The position numbers and the translations under genes are program-made. Shown piece after piece: positions 27,875-36,740 of a stretch of 64,000 nt of DNA; positions within the stretch are counted from its first letter, which is position 1, and the number at the start of each line of letters is the position of its first letter. A model generated the notes under the pieces. The model had not been told where the DNA came from and searched no databases. It saw only the letters and a list, made by a program, of their open reading frames with translations. The stretch covers positions 39,845-103,844 of the forward strand of contig NZ_SISB01000023.1 in the NCBI RefSeq assembly GCF_004310295.1, written 5' to 3'. This stretch comes from Pseudomonas sp. BGI-2. Its GTDB lineage: Bacteria > Pseudomonadota > Gammaproteobacteria > Pseudomonadales > Pseudomonadaceae.

Positions 27875-30110
27875 TGTCACTGCACTGCCATCTGCTGAAC
27901 CTATGATCGGTCGCCTGGTGGTGGTCGGTCTTGGGCTGATCGGTGGTTCGTTTGCCAAGGGTTTGCGTGAAAGCGGTCTGTGCCGCGAAGTGGTCGGGGT
28001 CGATCTCGACCCGCAGTCGCGCAAACTGGCGGTTGAGTTGGGTGTGGTGGATCGCTGCGAAGAAGACCTGGCCGTTGCTTGCCAGGGCGCCGACGTCATT
28101 CAACTCGCCGTGCCAATCCTTGCCATGGAAAAAATGCTCGGCCGATTGGCCGCCATGGACCTGGGGCAAGCGATTCTGACCGACGTCGGCAGCGCCAAGG
28201 GCAACGTGGTGCGTGCGGCAACTGAGGCGTTTGGCGGCATGCCGTCGCGTTTCGTGCCGGGGCATCCGATTGCCGGCTCCGAGCAGAGCGGGGTGGAAGC
28301 CTCCAACGCCGAGCTGTTCCGTCGTCATAAAGTGATTCTCACGCCGCTGGATCAAACCGATCCCGCCGCGCTGGCCGTGGTCGACCGTTTGTGGCGCGAA
28401 TTGGGCGCCGATGTCGAGCACATGCAGGTCGAGCGTCACGACGAAGTGTTGGCGGCGACCAGTCATTTGCCGCACTTGTTGGCGTTCGGTCTGGTCGATT
28501 CGTTGGCCAAGCGCAATGAAAACCTTGAGATCTTCCGTTACGCTGCCGGCGGTTTCCGCGATTTCACAAGAATCGCGGGTAGCGATCCGGTCATGTGGCA
28601 CGACATCTTCCTCGCCAACCGCGAAGCTGTCCTGCGCACACTCGATACATTTCGCAGCGACCTCGACGCCTTGCGCGACGCGGTCGATGCAGGGGATGGG
28701 CACCAATTGTTGGGCGTGTTCACTCGCGCCCGGGTTGCCCGCGAACATTTCAGTAAAATCCTGGCACGCCGGGCTTATGTGGACGCTATGAACTCCAACG
28801 ACCTGATTTTCCTGGCACAACCTGGTGGCCGCCTGACTGGGCGGATTCGTGTACCGGGCGATAAATCGATTTCCCACCGTTCGATCATGCTCGGCTCCCT
28901 GGCCGAAGGCGTCACCGAAGTCGAAGGCTTCCTCGAGGGCGAAGACGCTCTGGCGACCTTGCAAGCCTTCCGCGACATGGGTGTAGTGATCGAAGGTCCG
29001 CACCATGGCCGCGTGACCATTCATGGTGTCGGCCTGCATGGCTTGAAGCCTGCGCCGGGTCCGATCTATCTGGGCAACTCCGGCACCTCGATGCGTCTGC
29101 TGTCGGGCCTGCTCGCTGCGCAGGACTTCGACAGTACGCTGACCGGCGATGCTTCGCTGTCCAAGCGTCCGATGAATCGCGTGGCCAATCCGCTGCGTGA
29201 AATGGGCGCCGTGATCGAGACCGCCGCCGAGGGTCGTCCGCCGATGACCATCCGTGGCGGCAACAAGCTCAAAGGCCTGACTTACACCATGCCGATGGCC
29301 AGTGCCCAGGTTAAATCCTGCCTGCTGCTGGCTGGCCTGTACGCCGAAGGCAAGACCACTGTTACCGAGCCGGCTCCGACTCGCGATCACACCGAGCGCA
29401 TGCTGCGTGGCTTCGGCTACCCGGTCAGTGTCAACGGTGCTACCGCTTCGGTCGAATCCGGCCACAAGCTGACGGCGACCCACATTGAAGTACCGGGCGA
29501 TATTTCTTCTTCCGCGTTCTTCCTGGTCGCCGCGTCGATCGCCGAAGGTTCGGAACTGGTGCTTGAGCATGTCGGCATCAACCCGACCCGTACCGGCGTG
29601 ATCGACATTCTGCGTTTGATGGGGGCTGACATTACCCTGGAAAACCAGCGTGAAGTCGGCGGCGAGCCTGTGGCTGACCTGCGCGTACGTGCAGCTAAAC
29701 TCAAGGGTATCGAGATTCCCGAAGCGCTGGTTCCGCTGGCCATCGACGAATTCCCGGTGCTGTTCGTGGCTGCGGCCTGTGCCGAAGGGCGTACCGTATT
29801 GCGCGGCGCCGAGGAACTGCGAGTCAAGGAGTCTGATCGTATCCAGGTCATGGCCGATGGCTTGTTGGCGCTGGGCGTCAAATGCGAACCGACCCCGGAC
29901 GGCATTATCATCGACGGCGGCCTGATCGGCGGCGGCGAAGTGCACGGGCACGGCGATCACCGGATCGCCATGGCCTTCAGCGTTGCTTCGCTGCGCGCCA
30001 CTGCACCGATTCGCATCCATGATTGTGCCAACGTCGCGACGTCGTTCCCGAACTTCCTCGCGCTGTGCGCTCAGGTCGGTATCCGTGTTGCACAAGAGGC
30101 TCAGTCGTGA
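27867..30110 (+). CDS. Fused prephenate dehydrogenase and EPSP synthase (TyrA-AroA)
   Basis: A 747-residue fusion of two aromatic pathway enzymes. Residues about 12-300 are prephenate dehydrogenase: the NAD motif is VVVGLGLIGGS, followed by DVGSAKG and VPGHPIAGSEQSGVEA. Residues about 312-745 are 5-enolpyruvylshikimate-3-phosphate synthase: VPGDKSISHRSIMLG, GNSGTSMRLLSGLL, RDHTERMLRGFG and KESDRI. This fusion is known from Pseudomonas. GTG at 27867 overlaps the hisC stop; an ATG at 27903 (MIGRLVVVGLG) is an alternative start and would remove 12 residues. The end overlaps cmk by four bases. Confidence 0.95.
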   Translation: MVDVTALPSAEPMIGRLVVVGLGLIGGSFAKGLRESGLCREVVGVDLDPQSRKLAVELGVVDRCEEDLAVACQGADVIQLAVPILAMEKMLGRLAAMDLGQAILTDVGSAKGNVVRAATEAFGGMPSRFVPGHPIAGSEQSGVEASNAELFRRHKVILTPLDQTDPAALAVVDRLWRELGADVEHMQVERHDEVLAATSHLPHLLAFGLVDSLAKRNENLEIFRYAAGGFRDFTRIAGSDPVMWHDIFLANREAVLRTLDTFRSDLDALRDAVDAGDGHQLLGVFTRARVAREHFSKILARRAYVDAMNSNDLIFLAQPGGRLTGRIRVPGDKSISHRSIMLGSLAEGVTEVEGFLEGEDALATLQAFRDMGVVIEGPHHGRVTIHGVGLHGLKPAPGPIYLGNSGTSMRLLSGLLAAQDFDSTLTGDASLSKRPMNRVANPLREMGAVIETAAEGRPPMTIRGGNKLKGLTYTMPMASAQVKSCLLLAGLYAEGKTTVTEPAPTRDHTERMLRGFGYPVSVNGATASVESGHKLTATHIEVPGDISSSAFFLVAASIAEGSELVLEHVGINPTRTGVIDILRLMGADITLENQREVGGEPVADLRVRAAKLKGIEIPEALVPLAIDEFPVLFVAAACAEGRTVLRGAEELRVKESDRIQVMADGLLALGVKCEPTPDGIIIDGGLIGGGEVHGHGDHRIAMAFSVASLRATAPIRIHDCANVATSFPNFLALCAQVGIRVAQEAQS

Positions 30111-30796
30111 ATATCAAGCCACCGGTCATCACCATCGACGGGCCTAGCGGCTCGGGCAAGGGCACTATTGCCGGGATTCTGGCCAAGCGCCTGGGCTGGT
30201 GCCTGCTGGACTCCGGTGCGCTGTACCGTCTGCTGGCATTCGCTGCGCGTAATCATGGCGTCGACCTGACCAATGAAGAGTCGCTCAAGCTTCTGGCCGC
30301 TCATCTGGACGTGCAGTTCGTCGGAGCGACGGAAGGTCATCCGCAGCGAATCATTCTCGAAGGTGACGATGTCACTGATGATTTGCGCAATGAACAGGTT
30401 GGCGCATGGGCCTCGCAAGTGGCCGCGTTGCCGGCGGTGCGCGACGCACTGCTGCAGCGCCAGCGGGCGTTTCAGGAGCCGCCGGGCCTGGTAGCTGATG
30501 GTCGCGACATGGGCACGGTGGTTTTCCCCGACGCGCCACTGAAGATATTCCTCACTGCCAGTGCCGAGGAGCGTGCGCGCCGTCGATACTTGCAGTTGAA
30601 GGGCAAAGTCGATGGTGTTAGTCTGTCGAGTCTGCTAGATGAGATACGTGCACGCGATGAGCGTGACACCCAGCGAGCGGTAGCCCCGCTCAAGCCGGCG
30701 GCTGACGCCATACAGCTGGATTCCACGGAATTATCCATCGATCAGGTGCTGGAACGCATCATGAGCGAGATCGCACTCCGCGATATCGCCGGGTGA
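30107..30796 (+). CDS. cmk: Cytidylate kinase
   Basis: Phosphorylates CMP/dCMP with ATP; 229 residues. P-loop ITIDGPSGSGKGTIAG, DSGALYRLLAF, VADGRDMGTVVFPDA and RRRYLQLKGK are family marks. GTG at 30107 overlaps the preceding stop (GTGA), suggesting coupled translation. rpsA follows after a 119-base leader, the usual gammaproteobacterial order. Confidence 0.95.
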   Translation: MNIKPPVITIDGPSGSGKGTIAGILAKRLGWCLLDSGALYRLLAFAARNHGVDLTNEESLKLLAAHLDVQFVGATEGHPQRIILEGDDVTDDLRNEQVGAWASQVAALPAVRDALLQRQRAFQEPPGLVADGRDMGTVVFPDAPLKIFLTASAEERARRRYLQLKGKVDGVSLSSLLDEIRARDERDTQRAVAPLKPAADAIQLDSTELSIDQVLERIMSEIALRDIAG

Positions 30797-30915
30797 CCAA
30801 GAGACTTCGCAGGGGACCAGTCATAGTCCTGCGCTGTTTCTTTAAATGAACGTAACCCACGTCGTCTGGGATGTGGAGATGGGCGTATTCTTCGCCCTTA
30901 TCATCAGGAATTAAA
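30797..30915 (+). promoter_or_regulatory. rpsA leader with hairpins (probable S1 autoregulation region)
   Basis: The 119 bases before rpsA can form at least two stems: CGCAGG/CCTGCG (30808-30813 with 30828-30833) and GGGCG/CGCCC (30881-30885 with 30893-30897). The second is directly upstream of the AGGA of the ribosome site. In enterobacteria S1 controls its own translation through a structured leader; that this one does so is an inference. Confidence 0.45.
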
Positions 30916-32610
30916 ATGAGCGAAAGCTTTGCGGAACTCTTTGAAGAAAGCCTAAAAACCCTGAACCTTCAGGCAGGCTCCATCATCACCGGTGTTATCG
31001 TTGATATCGATTACCAAGCTCGCTGGGTAACCGTTCACGCTGGCCTGAAGTCTGAAGCACTCATCCCGCTTGAGCAGTTCTACAACGATGCTGGCGAACT
31101 GACTATCAACGTCGGTGACGAAGTTCACGTTGCTCTGGACTCGGTTGAAGACGGCTTTGGTGAAACCAAGCTGTCCCGTGAAAAAGCCAAGCGCGCTGAA
31201 TGCTGGATTGTTCTGGAAGCAGCCTTCGCAGCCGAAGAAGTGGTCAAGGGCGTTATCAACGGTAAGGTTAAAGGCGGCTTCACTGTCGACGTTAACGGCA
31301 TCCGTGCGTTCCTGCCAGGTTCTCTGGTTGACGTTCGTCCAGTGCGCGACACCACGCACCTGGAAGGCAAAGAGCTGGAATTCAAGGTCATCAAGCTTGA
31401 CCAGAAACGCAACAACGTTGTCGTTTCCCGTCGTAGCGTCCTCGAAGCCGAGAACTCCGCTGAGCGTGAAGCTCTGCTGGAATCCCTGCAGGAAGGCCAA
31501 CAAGTCAAAGGTATCGTCAAGAACCTCACCGATTACGGCGCATTCGTCGATCTGGGTGGCGTCGATGGCCTGCTGCACATTACCGACATGGCTTGGAAGC
31601 GTATCAAGCATCCTTCCGAAATCGTCAACGTTGGCGACGAGATCGATGTCAAGGTTCTGAAGTACGATCGCGAACGCAATCGTGTTTCCCTGGGCCTCAA
31701 GCAACTGGGCGAAGATCCATGGGTTGCTATCAAAGCCCGTTACCCAGAAAGCACTCGCGTTACCGCTCGTGTAACCAACCTGACCGACTACGGCTGCTTC
31801 GCTGAGCTGGAAGAAGGCGTTGAAGGTCTGGTACACGTTTCCGAAATGGACTGGACCAACAAAAACATCCACCCTTCGAAAGTCGTACAAGTCGGCGACG
31901 AAGTGGAAGTTATGGTTCTGGACATCGACGAAGAGCGTCGTCGTATCTCCCTCGGCATCAAACAGTGCAAATCTAACCCATGGGAAGATTTCTCTGGCCA
32001 GTTCAACAAGGGCGATAAAATCTCCGGCACCATCAAGTCGATCACCGATTTCGGTATCTTCATTGGTCTGGACGGCGGCATCGACGGTCTGGTTCACCTG
32101 TCCGACATCTCCTGGAACGAAGTGGGCGAAGAAGCCGTTCGCCGCTTCAAGAAGGGCGACGAGCTGGACACCGTTATCCTGTCGGTTGACCCAGAGCGCG
32201 AGCGCATCTCCCTGGGTATCAAGCAACTGGAAAGCGATCCGTTCTCCGAGTACGTTCAAGAGAACGACAAAGGCGCAATCGTTAAAGGCATCGTGAAAGA
32301 AGTTGACGCTAAAGGCGCCATCATCACTCTGGCCGACGATATCGAAGCGACTCTGAAAGCCTCTGAAATCAGCCGTGACCGCGTTGAAGACGCGCGCAAC
32401 GTTCTGAAAGAAGGCCAGGAAGTAGAAGCCAAGATCATCAGCGTTGACCGCAAGAGCCGTGTAATCCAGCTCTCCATCAAGTCGAAAGACGATGCTGAAG
32501 AGAAAGAAGCAATCCAAAGCCTGCGCGACAAGCCAGCTTCGGATGCTCCTGCTGCTGGTCCTACCACTCTGGGCGACCTGTTGCGTGCACAAATGGAAAA
32601 ACAGAACTAA
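30916..32610 (+). CDS. rpsA: 30S ribosomal protein S1
   Basis: A 564-residue protein with six S1 RNA-binding repeats, each ending in the KxxxYDRERNRVSLGLKQL type of block. It begins MSESFAELFEESLKTLNLQ. Codon choice is strongly biased (GTT, GCT, CGT), as for highly expressed genes. The ATG at 30916 follows ATCAGGAATTAAA. A strong terminator follows at 32629. S1 recruits mRNA to the ribosome. Confidence 0.98.
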   Translation: MSESFAELFEESLKTLNLQAGSIITGVIVDIDYQARWVTVHAGLKSEALIPLEQFYNDAGELTINVGDEVHVALDSVEDGFGETKLSREKAKRAECWIVLEAAFAAEEVVKGVINGKVKGGFTVDVNGIRAFLPGSLVDVRPVRDTTHLEGKELEFKVIKLDQKRNNVVVSRRSVLEAENSAEREALLESLQEGQQVKGIVKNLTDYGAFVDLGGVDGLLHITDMAWKRIKHPSEIVNVGDEIDVKVLKYDRERNRVSLGLKQLGEDPWVAIKARYPESTRVTARVTNLTDYGCFAELEEGVEGLVHVSEMDWTNKNIHPSKVVQVGDEVEVMVLDIDEERRRISLGIKQCKSNPWEDFSGQFNKGDKISGTIKSITDFGIFIGLDGGIDGLVHLSDISWNEVGEEAVRRFKKGDELDTVILSVDPERERISLGIKQLESDPFSEYVQENDKGAIVKGIVKEVDAKGAIITLADDIEATLKASEISRDRVEDARNVLKEGQEVEAKIISVDRKSRVIQLSIKSKDDAEEKEAIQSLRDKPASDAPAAGPTTLGDLLRAQMEKQN

Positions 32611-32628
32611 GTTCTGTCAGACCATAGA

Positions 32629-32656
32629 AAAAGGGCGGCTTCGGTCGCCCTTTTTT
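32629..32656 (+). terminator. Rho-independent terminator after rpsA
   Basis: Stem AAAGGGCG / CGCCCTTT around a GCTTCGGT loop, followed by a T run, 18 bp past the rpsA stop. It closes the serC-rpsA operon. Confidence 0.9.
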
Positions 32657-32827
32657 GTGCCCGGGATTTGGTGAGCCTGTTGGTGTATTCACGCCGGGGT
32701 GGCTGCCCTTGAAACCAATGACCGTTCTGAGTTGTCTCTTTCTTTAATCGGATCAATCGCTTATTTGCAGCTAGTCTGTAGCTCAGGCGAACAAAAGCCG
32801 GGCAGGGCGCCTGCCATAAGGAAGTGA

Positions 32828-33106
32828 ATGAACAAGCTCATTGTCGCAATCGCAGTATTGGCATTGGTGGGCTGTGGCACGAATGCCAAGACCCATGCGG
32901 TACGTGGAGTCAGTGGGTTAGAGATAGATTGCTCAGGGTTGGGTTCTGGATGGGAGAAGTGTCGTAAACGCGCGGAAAAAGAGTGTAAGGCGACAGGCTA
33001 CAAGATCATGGCAAGATCCGATGATGCCAAGGATGAGGATGAATTCCCTTTCGGTTTTAATCCCGCAGGTTATCTGACGCGCACCATGTTGGTTATCTGT
33101 CGATGA
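32828..33106 (+). CDS. Small predicted lipoprotein
   Basis: A 92-residue protein with a lipoprotein signal (MNKLIVAIAVLALVGCGTNA; lipobox LVGC, lipidated Cys16). The mature part has four further cysteines (DCSGL, EKCRKRAEKECKA, VICR) and an acidic DDAKDEDEFPFG segment. Family unknown to me. AAGGAAGTGA precedes the ATG. It has its own intergenic regions on both sides between rpsA and ihfB, so it is probably a single-gene unit. Four cysteines could form two disulphides in the periplasm. Confidence 0.7.
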   Translation: MNKLIVAIAVLALVGCGTNAKTHAVRGVSGLEIDCSGLGSGWEKCRKRAEKECKATGYKIMARSDDAKDEDEFPFGFNPAGYLTRTMLVICR

Positions 33107-33249
33107 GGCTGATTGGTGTTGAGGTTTGCTGAAATGAGGAAGGGTATTGTTGGCAAAGATATGTGAAACCCTGGGCTGTTCAAATTCCTCTGGGCATGCT
33201 AAAACCTTTGAAGCGCTTTTCCTAGCTGCTTGAAAAAGAAGGGAAAAAT

Positions 33250-33546
33250 ATGACGAAGTCGGAGTTGATCGAACGAATTGTCACCCATCAAGGGCTGCTC
33301 TCATCCAAGGATGTGGAGCTGGCCATCAAGACCATGCTTGAGCAAATGTCTCAATGTCTGGCCACTGGTGATCGTATCGAGATCCGTGGTTTTGGCAGCT
33401 TCTCTCTGCACTATCGCGCACCGCGAGTGGGGCGTAATCCCAAGACCGGTCAGTCGGTTAGCCTGGATGGCAAGTTTGTCCCGCATTTCAAGCCGGGGAA
33501 GGAACTTAGGGATCGGGTGAATGAAGATGAGGAGGAGGTGCATTGA
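33250..33546 (+). CDS. ihfB: Integration host factor subunit beta
   Basis: DNA-bending nucleoid protein, partner of IhfA; 98 residues. MTKSELIERIVTHQGLLSSK, IEIRGFGSFSLHYRAPR (beta-arm base) and RVGRNPKTGQSV (Pro-containing minor-groove arm) are diagnostic. Position after rpsA is conserved. The stop overlaps a possible TTG start of the LapA gene. Confidence 0.96.
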   Translation: MTKSELIERIVTHQGLLSSKDVELAIKTMLEQMSQCLATGDRIEIRGFGSFSLHYRAPRVGRNPKTGQSVSLDGKFVPHFKPGKELRDRVNEDEEEVH

Positions 33547-33806
33547 GGGCGGGTAGACGCTTTAAAGTGCACGGTGCGATTCGAGCAATGACTGGCGCGC
33601 TGACATTGGCATTGGCGATAGTGGTTGTCGTTTTCGTCATTGAAAATAATCATCCAGCGTCGCTGCTGTTTTTCGGCTGGTCTTCTCCCTCGCTTCCGTT
33701 TGCTCTTTATATCGTGTCAGCTTTGCTGATTGGCGTCGGGATTGGGGTGATTTTGAGTTGGGTGGCTCGCGCGCGGGTAAAACAAAAAATCTCGCGCACC
33801 GAATAG
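33543..33806 (+). CDS. lapA: LapA-domain (DUF1049) inner-membrane protein
   Basis: An 87-residue protein with two membrane helices (about 14-37 and 50-72) and a short basic C-terminal tail. FVIENNHPASLLFFGW and LPFALYIVSALLIGVGIG match the LapA family that, with LapB/FtsH in enterobacteria, adjusts LpxC level. The start is uncertain: TTG at 33543 overlaps the ihfB stop and follows AGGAGG (33533-33538) at a short spacing; GTG at 33567 or ATG at 33588 are alternatives. lapB does not follow; the O-antigen wzz gene does. Confidence 0.78.
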   Translation: MRAGRRFKVHGAIRAMTGALTLALAIVVVVFVIENNHPASLLFFGWSSPSLPFALYIVSALLIGVGIGVILSWVARARVKQKISRTE

Positions 33807-33978
33807 AAAACAGAAATTACATGCATTCTGACAGCGAAACTCTATACTGGTAGCCTGCATTTATATCCCTTGGTCGTATCCCGCCACATTTTTTCTGTGT
33901 GGGATTTAACCATGTAGGCAGCTAGCAAAATAGCAGTAATAAATTTCAGAATGGAAAAATTGAAGGGCGATGTACTTT

Positions 33979-35028
33979 ATGCAAAATAACAATGGTGATG
34001 AGCGTTCAAGTGAAGTTGACTTGTTAGAGCTCTTGAAGGTTCTTTGGGTGCAGAAGTGGTTGGTGTTCTGGGTCGCATTTTCTTTTGCATTTGTTGCTGC
34101 TCTCTATGCGTACATCACGACACCAGTGTATGAGGCTAAATATTATATATCACCTCCTTCTTTAAATGATATTGCCAATCTAAACTATGGGCGCACCCGA
34201 GAGTCAGGCCTTGGCTCTTTTACAGTCGTCGATGTATATAAGGTTTTTTTGAGTAATTTGCAGTCTGAAGATCTTCGCCAATCTTTTTTTCGAAAGTATT
34301 ACAGTCCAGAGCTGAAACTAAGTGATGGAGATAAATTGCCGGGAAACATTTATGATGAATTTTCTAGAAGTTTGAATATTGCTCCCGTTGGAAAAGAGCT
34401 TAATGAGCGTTGGTCTGTTTCTATTCAGGGGGAGAATCCCGAGAAAATCACTGAATGGGCTAGTCTTTATGTGAGTTATGCAGGGCAACGAGCTGAGCGC
34501 GAAGTCGTTAACAGTGCTATTAAAGAAGCGGCTGTTTTAGCTAGAAACATGCAATTGGAAATAACTTCACTGCAAGAGTCGGGTAAGAAAGTAAGAGAAG
34601 ATGCCACTAACCAGTTGAAAGAGGCGTTGGCTGTCGCGAAGGCAAGCGGGATAGAAAATTCTGTGACATTTACGGGAGAGAGTTCCTCGAAGCTTGCGGG
34701 CAATATGTCCGGCGACTTTGCGTATATGCGAGGGAGTAAAGCATTGGAAGCCGAGTTGAAAAATATAGAAAGCCGGCAGTCCAATGACTCGTTTATCAAA
34801 GGGTTAAGAGAACTCCAGGCTAAATATAGCTTTTACAAGGGGTTGGAAGCCAGCGAGTACAAAGTTTCTGTATTTCGGCAAGATGGATTGGTCGCTCAGC
34901 CAACTGCTCCAGTCAAGCCCAAGAAAATACTCATCATTTTGTTAGGTTTACTTGCCGGTATTTTCGTTGGATGTGTAGTTGTTTTGATGCGTAGTTTTCT
35001 TAAAAAACACAACGCCAATGGTATTTAG
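33979..35028 (+). CDS. wzz: O-antigen chain-length determinant Wzz
   Basis: A 349-residue polysaccharide co-polymerase. An N-terminal membrane helix at about 30-48 is followed by a large periplasmic domain with coiled-coil segments (about 150-230) and a second helix near the C terminus (about 318-340). The proline-rich QPTAPVKPKK stands just before that helix. It sets the modal length of Wzy-polymerised O antigen. ATG at 33979 is preferred (AAGGG 11 bases upstream); an ATG at 33970 adds three residues. From here GC content drops, and the locus appears horizontally acquired. Confidence 0.93.
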   Translation: MQNNNGDERSSEVDLLELLKVLWVQKWLVFWVAFSFAFVAALYAYITTPVYEAKYYISPPSLNDIANLNYGRTRESGLGSFTVVDVYKVFLSNLQSEDLRQSFFRKYYSPELKLSDGDKLPGNIYDEFSRSLNIAPVGKELNERWSVSIQGENPEKITEWASLYVSYAGQRAEREVVNSAIKEAAVLARNMQLEITSLQESGKKVREDATNQLKEALAVAKASGIENSVTFTGESSSKLAGNMSGDFAYMRGSKALEAELKNIESRQSNDSFIKGLRELQAKYSFYKGLEASEYKVSVFRQDGLVAQPTAPVKPKKILIILLGLLAGIFVGCVVVLMRSFLKKHNANGI

Positions 35029-35869
35029 CTGTTAGCTAATTCTGCAAGGATGCACGCATTTCTAAAAGTGGAAAGCTAGTGCGGGGAGTGTTTACTTGGT
35101 GTCAAGTTACGTCTGTGAACAGCAACGCGTGCTAGACCTCCTGCACATCGGCAAATACTAAAGCTCATCTAGTCGTGAATCGCGTATCCCCTAAGTCCGT
35201 GGTTTAGCCTGGTAAATACTGGGTTGACCCGCGGGCTTCTGTTTATCAAATTTTATCAGGTAGTCTGAATGCAGGAGCGAAGCGTATGGATAGCGAGCGA
35301 CGGTCTAGTAAATCTTCCGCCAGATAACTCGTCGGCAAACCGCAAAAACATGCATACGCTGGCCGCGTCATAAGCGACGGTCGTTCGATGTACCCCAGAT
35401 AGCAGCATGTGCGCCGGTGAGTGACCCTCGATGGGGGTAGATGCTTTGCTCGGCGAAGAAGTGCCATAATGCACTCTTACTGCCGGTTTAGACCAAGTGC
35501 AAGCAGGGAAAAGCTAATTCGAAGCATGGTTCGAAAGCATTTTTAACTAGGCCGTGAGCGCTAGCCCATCGTTGCGGTGAGAGCGCGATTGACGGCTACT
35601 TCGTGCGTGAAAATCAGCAAGGTCTGGTAGAATTTATCGAAGGCTTGTTTGCTGGTTGTCGATCGTTACGCGGCGCGCGGCAAACGAGTGCTCTAGCCCG
35701 ATTTTCAGAAATGCCTTCGCTATCAGAAGTCAATGGTGACGAAAGTGGAAATAACTACCACGGCCCCACCGCTTGGTAGTCTAGGCTAGCACCGAACAGC
35801 GGGGAATGCTTGACGTGTTTCCGCAGTTAGTACGCAATGAATTGAAGTGATGTCAGTGATGGATTGGAG
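35029..35869. other. Long gap between wzz and rfaH; no intact gene found
   Basis: About 840 bp with no convincing gene. GC is mixed. Short frames exist on the minus strand (35256-35474), and a plus-strand run without start codon (about 35589-35775) encodes GYFVRENQQGLVEFIEGLFA, but I cannot tie either to a family. The region reads as decayed coding sequence or an old insertion. It probably also contains the promoter of rfaH. Confidence 0.5.
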
Positions 35870-36412
35870 ATGAAAATTTTTTCCGCGAAGGCCGCTTCAA
35901 GCTGTGCTCAGTGTAAAAACTGGTATCTCGTGCAGTGCAAGCCGCGCCAAGACGAGCGTGCTGAGGATAATCTGTCGCGTCAGGGTTACGAAGTCTTTCG
36001 CCCAAAATGTCGGTATCAGAGGTTGATTCGTGGACAACACCGCTGGGAAGTGGGGTCATTATTTCCAGGTTACTTGTTTATCAATCTGCCGGCAGAGTCA
36101 AACTGGGCACCTCTGCGCTCGACCCGCGGGATGAGCCGTGTGGTGGCATTTGGTGGACTGCCAGTGGCAGTCAGTGAAGGCATCGTTAAGCACCTTCAAG
36201 CGCGGGGAGAAACCGCCTTGCAATCGGAGCTACAGTCAGGCGATAACGTGCGAATCATGGAAAACGGCTTCACTGACGTCGATGCAATTTTTATGGCGTT
36301 GGATGGAGATGAACGGGTTATTCTGTTGATAAACCTTCTGAATCGCCAGCAGCAAATTACCGTACCTCTGGCAAGCATCGAAAGCGTCAGAGGCTTATCA
36401 GGATCGTTGTGA
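35870..36412 (+). CDS. rfaH: RfaH-type transcription/translation regulator (NusG paralogue)
   Basis: A 180-residue NusG-family specialised elongation factor. The NGN domain (about 15-115) starts NWYLVQCKPRQDERAEDNL, then LFPGYLFINL and LRSTRGMSRVVAFGG, closely parallel to E. coli RfaH (TRG region of the DNA contact). The C-terminal KOW part (about 122-175) has GDNVRIMENGF and DGDERVILLINLLNRQQQ, also RfaH-like rather than NusG-like. RfaH is recruited to RNA polymerase at ops sites and suppresses early termination in long surface-polysaccharide operons. An ops match lies 57 bp downstream. ATG at 35870 is used; a TTG six bases earlier is possible. Confidence 0.9.
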   Translation: MKIFSAKAASSCAQCKNWYLVQCKPRQDERAEDNLSRQGYEVFRPKCRYQRLIRGQHRWEVGSLFPGYLFINLPAESNWAPLRSTRGMSRVVAFGGLPVAVSEGIVKHLQARGETALQSELQSGDNVRIMENGFTDVDAIFMALDGDERVILLINLLNRQQQITVPLASIESVRGLSGSL

Positions 36413-36740
36413 CGTAGGTGCGTGTAAATGGTGAGGCGGCGTTTTCAGGAAATCAACGTTAAATCCTGGGGCGGTAGCGTGTCTGAATCAACTCACCTCG
36501 TCTGTTTAGCAGTTATTTGTATCGAAGTCAATAAGCGTTGAAGGGCTGTTATTCGAGATGTATGTGGTAAAATGTCTTAATGCACACCGGATAATTTCCT
36601 GTCGAGCCAGTTCAATTTGTGATGCTGTAGTCTAAGAAAAATCTTACACACTTTTGTTGATGGTCTTTAGCTAATGTACTGCTCTCATTTAAAATCGAAG
36701 TCCCGAGTGGTTTTTCATTGTCAATCAGGAGTTGAAGCTT
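36413..36740 (+). promoter_or_regulatory. Leader of the O-antigen sugar operon
   Basis: About 330 bp between rfaH and the first sugar gene, containing the ops element at 36470-36481. The rest is AT-rich with no open frame. It resembles the long JUMPstart leaders of enterobacterial O-antigen and capsule operons. No promoter could be placed with certainty, so transcription may also enter from rfaH. Confidence 0.6.
36470..36481 (+). promoter_or_regulatory. ops element (RfaH recruitment site)
   Basis: The 12 bases GGCGGTAGCGTG equal the operon polarity suppressor core known from E. coli RfaH-controlled operons (GGCGGTAG..T). It stands on the coding strand, 57 bp after rfaH and about 260 bp before the first sugar gene, the expected place within a transcribed leader. 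I saw no other full match in the window; function is inferred. Confidence 0.8.

Noticed and set aside
27804..30095. 763-codon antisense frame opposite the tyrA-aroA fusion
   Set aside because: Antisense shadow; no recognisable domain, whereas the plus strand has both enzyme domains.
35256..35474. Two overlapping minus-strand frames in the wzz-rfaH gap
   Set aside because: No family resemblance, no ribosome site and mutually overlapping; treated as debris.
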